Origin: Seminavis robusta
Lineage: Eukaryota > Bacillariophyta > Bacillariophyceae > Naviculales > Naviculaceae
Direction: 5' to 3'
NCBI GenBank assembly: GCA_903772945.1
Contig: CAICTM010000019.1
Location: forward strand, 1-42,500
Length of the DNA: 42,500 bases
Shown here piece after piece: positions 40,902-42,500 of the stretch. Each line of letters begins with the position of its first letter. Within the stretch, counting starts at the first letter, position 1. The position numbers and the translations under genes are program-made. The notes beneath the pieces are model-generated. The model worked only from the letters and a program-made list of their open reading frames with translations, had not been told where the DNA came from and searched no databases.

Positions 40902-41411
40902 ATGAATGAGGTAAAAGTGCAACCTGAGTGGCCATTTTATTCGTTGTGAAAGCCTCTGTGAGGGGTGCTCTGAGGCCTGTCTAGTCGATTCTTCCTGTGG
41001 CGGTGGCGATGGTTGCAAGCTGGGGCCTATTGGAGTTCTACTGATCCGAAACCCAGCCGTCACAACAGTTACTTGTCCGGACTTATTGAGACAAAAGCAC
41101 ATACTTTAATAATAAAACAACGTTTATGAAAACTAAAAATACATCACAGTAGTAGCGCAGTAGCCCCATGCGCGGCTACAGAAACACGAACACATTGGAT
41201 CGTCAAGAGCTAGCAAACGAAAGCCGAAAAATCCAGGAACGGCACGAGGAGAGTCTCGCGACTGACTCTCTCCGTGGCAAGAAAACGTTGTTGTGCACCA
41301 CCGAATTTCTCCATCACTTGTTCCTCCTCTCTCCCAGCTTTTCTTTTTGGTCCCACGGGTCTTTGCAGCAAAGCAAGAACTCATATTCACAGGCAGCAAG
41401 CAATAAGCAAG
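40902..41411. other. Convergent intergenic region
   Basis: 3' flanks of the GTPase (+) and the Lys-rich gene (-). AATAATAAAA at about 41108 could act in polyadenylation. No gene is supported. Confidence 0.45.
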
Positions 41412-42497
41412 CTACATAGAGCTGTCCGAATCCTCAAACGCTCCAAAGGAATCGGCAAACACAGCACTGTTTTCTTCGACATCAAATTTGACGAGAAGAT
41501 CGGATAGTTCCATCTCCTTGTCGTCGTCTTGCTTCGATGATTTTTTCTTTTTGATCCCATTCTTTTGTGGTTTGCCGCCCTTGGCTGCTGTTTTTCCCTT
41601 GACACCATTTGTCTTTTTTGCCTTTGTGGTTGTTGCTGCTTTTTTGGTTGTTTTCCCATTTTTCTTTGGTGGTGGTTCGTTTTTGGAATGATAGGAATCA
41701 TCAATGGTGATATCATCCTGTTGTGTGGTTGCCGATCCACTACTGCCACTACTCGACGAAGATGATCCAGACGACGAGGAGGATCCAGACGAAGATGATC
41801 CCGAGGATGATTCCGAATCGGAAGAATCCTCGACTGGTTTCTTTTTGGGTTTTGCCTTTGTGGTGGGTTGCTTCTTTTTGTTGAGAGTGCCCTTGACATT
41901 GGCTTTGGCTATTATGCCTTTTGTTTTCTTGACCATATCATCCAGTGATTCAACGCCATTAGTACTGTCATCTTTTGTTCCATTTGGTTTTTGGTCGCGA
42001 TCAATTTCATTGACGTGTCGCATTCGTTCCGTCGCCATGTCGGACAATTCTCTGGCTTGCTCGCCGCGACGTTTCAATTCGGCTGCCTTTTTGAGGGCGG
42101 CCTTTCCTGCCAACTTTTGGGCTTCCACCGATTTGCGGGGAGTGGCTTTTTTCTTTTTGGGTGCTTCAGCAGCAGGAGCAGGAGCCGCCGTGGTCTTGTT
42201 TTTCTTTTCTTGCTTGGCCTTTAATTTCTTGGCTTTGAGTTTGGCCATTTTGTCTTTGATACTTTGCGATTCTGCCTTTTGTTGCGACGCGGCTTTTTTG
42301 ATGGCGGCTTGTCGTCTCTCTTCGGCCGCATTGAGTTGGGCAATCCGATTGTTGGCCTCTCGCTCTTTCATTTGCAGTAATAAATCTCGTTCTTCATTTT
42401 TACGGGCCCGTTCGGCTTCCTTTTCTTGTCGACGTTTCGTCATGGCGGCCATTTGGGCCTGCTGCCGCTCGATACGGGCAATCGCATCATCGGCCAT
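41412..42497 (-). CDS. Lys-rich coiled-coil protein with poly-Ser tract, unknown function
   Basis: Single exon, 361 aa; the ATG is three bases from the window edge, so the 5' side may be incomplete. Residues 1-110 are a continuous charged helix (Glu/Arg/Lys/Ala/Gln), a predicted coiled coil. Residues 110-215 are Lys/Ala/Pro-rich with repeated KK patches. Residues about 228-258 are mainly Ser/Gly (SSSGSSSSG type) with acidic entry, like casein-kinase-II-type phosphorylation tracts. Then more Lys-rich linker leads to a C-terminus KDDDKEME-like and the distinct LSDLLVKFDVEENSAVFADSFGAFEDSDSS, the only part that looks folded or motif-bearing. Composition suggests a nucleolar or chromatin-associated protein. 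That is inference from composition only. Confidence 0.78.
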   Translation of the reverse strand: MADDAIARIERQQAQMAAMTKRRQEKEAERARKNEERDLLLQMKEREANNRIAQLNAAEERRQAAIKKAASQQKAESQSIKDKMAKLKAKKLKAKQEKKNKTTAAPAPAAEAPKKKKATPRKSVEAQKLAGKAALKKAAELKRRGEQARELSDMATERMRHVNEIDRDQKPNGTKDDSTNGVESLDDMVKKTKGIIAKANVKGTLNKKKQPTTKAKPKKKPVEDSSDSESSSGSSSSGSSSSSGSSSSSSGSSGSATTQQDDITIDDSYHSKNEPPPKKNGKTTKKAATTTKAKKTNGVKGKTAAKGGKPQKNGIKKKKSSKQDDDKEMELSDLLVKFDVEENSAVFADSFGAFEDSDSSM

Positions 42498-42500
42498 TGT

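Overview
The window is nuclear DNA from a photosynthetic stramenopile, most probably a raphid pennate diatom (inference). Five things point there. Genes on both strands carry short GT-AG introns of about 70-195 bp. N-termini resemble the diatom bipartite plastid presequence, with a signal peptide followed by an ASA-F/FAP-like motif (genes at 17284, 27150 and 31703). A single-anchor Thr/Pro-rich LRR protein of diatom type is present. Decayed copia-like gag sequence and (CTAG)n / ACCGGT microsatellites are scattered through the window. I could run no database search; all family names come from motifs read in the translations.

Layout. 1-5150 holds no intact gene: a decayed retroelement gag region (about 340-2180), a MITE-like palindromic element (2691-2987), AT-rich spacer, and an array of GGGGCG/CGCCCC hairpins (4515-4900). 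5154-10826 (+) is a four-exon BTAF1/Mot1 ATPase. 10872-11566 (-) encodes a small secretory or organellar unknown; divergent from it is a poorly resolved gene (11866-12409). 12410-13770 is mostly empty, with a degraded coding fragment near 13109. 13773-16582 (+) is a five-exon protein joining a TFIIS N-terminal (LW) domain, a PP1-docking RVKW motif and two RRM-like domains, resembling PNUTS. 17284-17562 (-) is a small plastid-type protein. 18051-20204 (+) is biosynthetic threonine deaminase. 20713-21240 is an internally deleted pogo-like DNA transposon with TIRs and TA target duplications. It is followed by a GTCGCG repeat array just upstream of the LRR membrane protein (21810-23939, +).

24410-24754 (-) is a potato-inhibitor-I family serine-protease inhibitor. 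25107-26741 (+) is an RNI-like LRR protein. 27150-28250 (-) is a HAD phosphatase. 28540-30576 (+) is a basic-tailed unknown. 30858-31618 (+) is a BTB/T1 (KCTD-like) protein with a proposed 7-nt first coding exon. 31703-32758 (-) is an omega-amidase type nitrilase. 33132-34339 (+) is a quinone-oxidoreductase-like enzyme. 34462-35605 (-) is a secreted S1A serine protease. 36358-36444 (+) is an intron-containing tRNA-Thr(UGU). 37371-40901 (+) is a SLIP-GC-like dynamin-superfamily GTPase. 41412-42497 (-) is a Lys/Ser-rich coiled-coil protein.

Functional links are loose, as expected for a eukaryotic chromosome segment. BTAF1 and the PNUTS-like protein both act on transcription. Threonine deaminase, the nitrilase and the HAD enzyme are metabolic. 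The most suggestive link is the secreted protease inhibitor, whose inferred P1 residue is Asp, and the secreted S1A protease about 10 kb away, whose specificity pocket carries His rather than Asp at the trypsin-189 position. Both hint at acidic-residue specificity.
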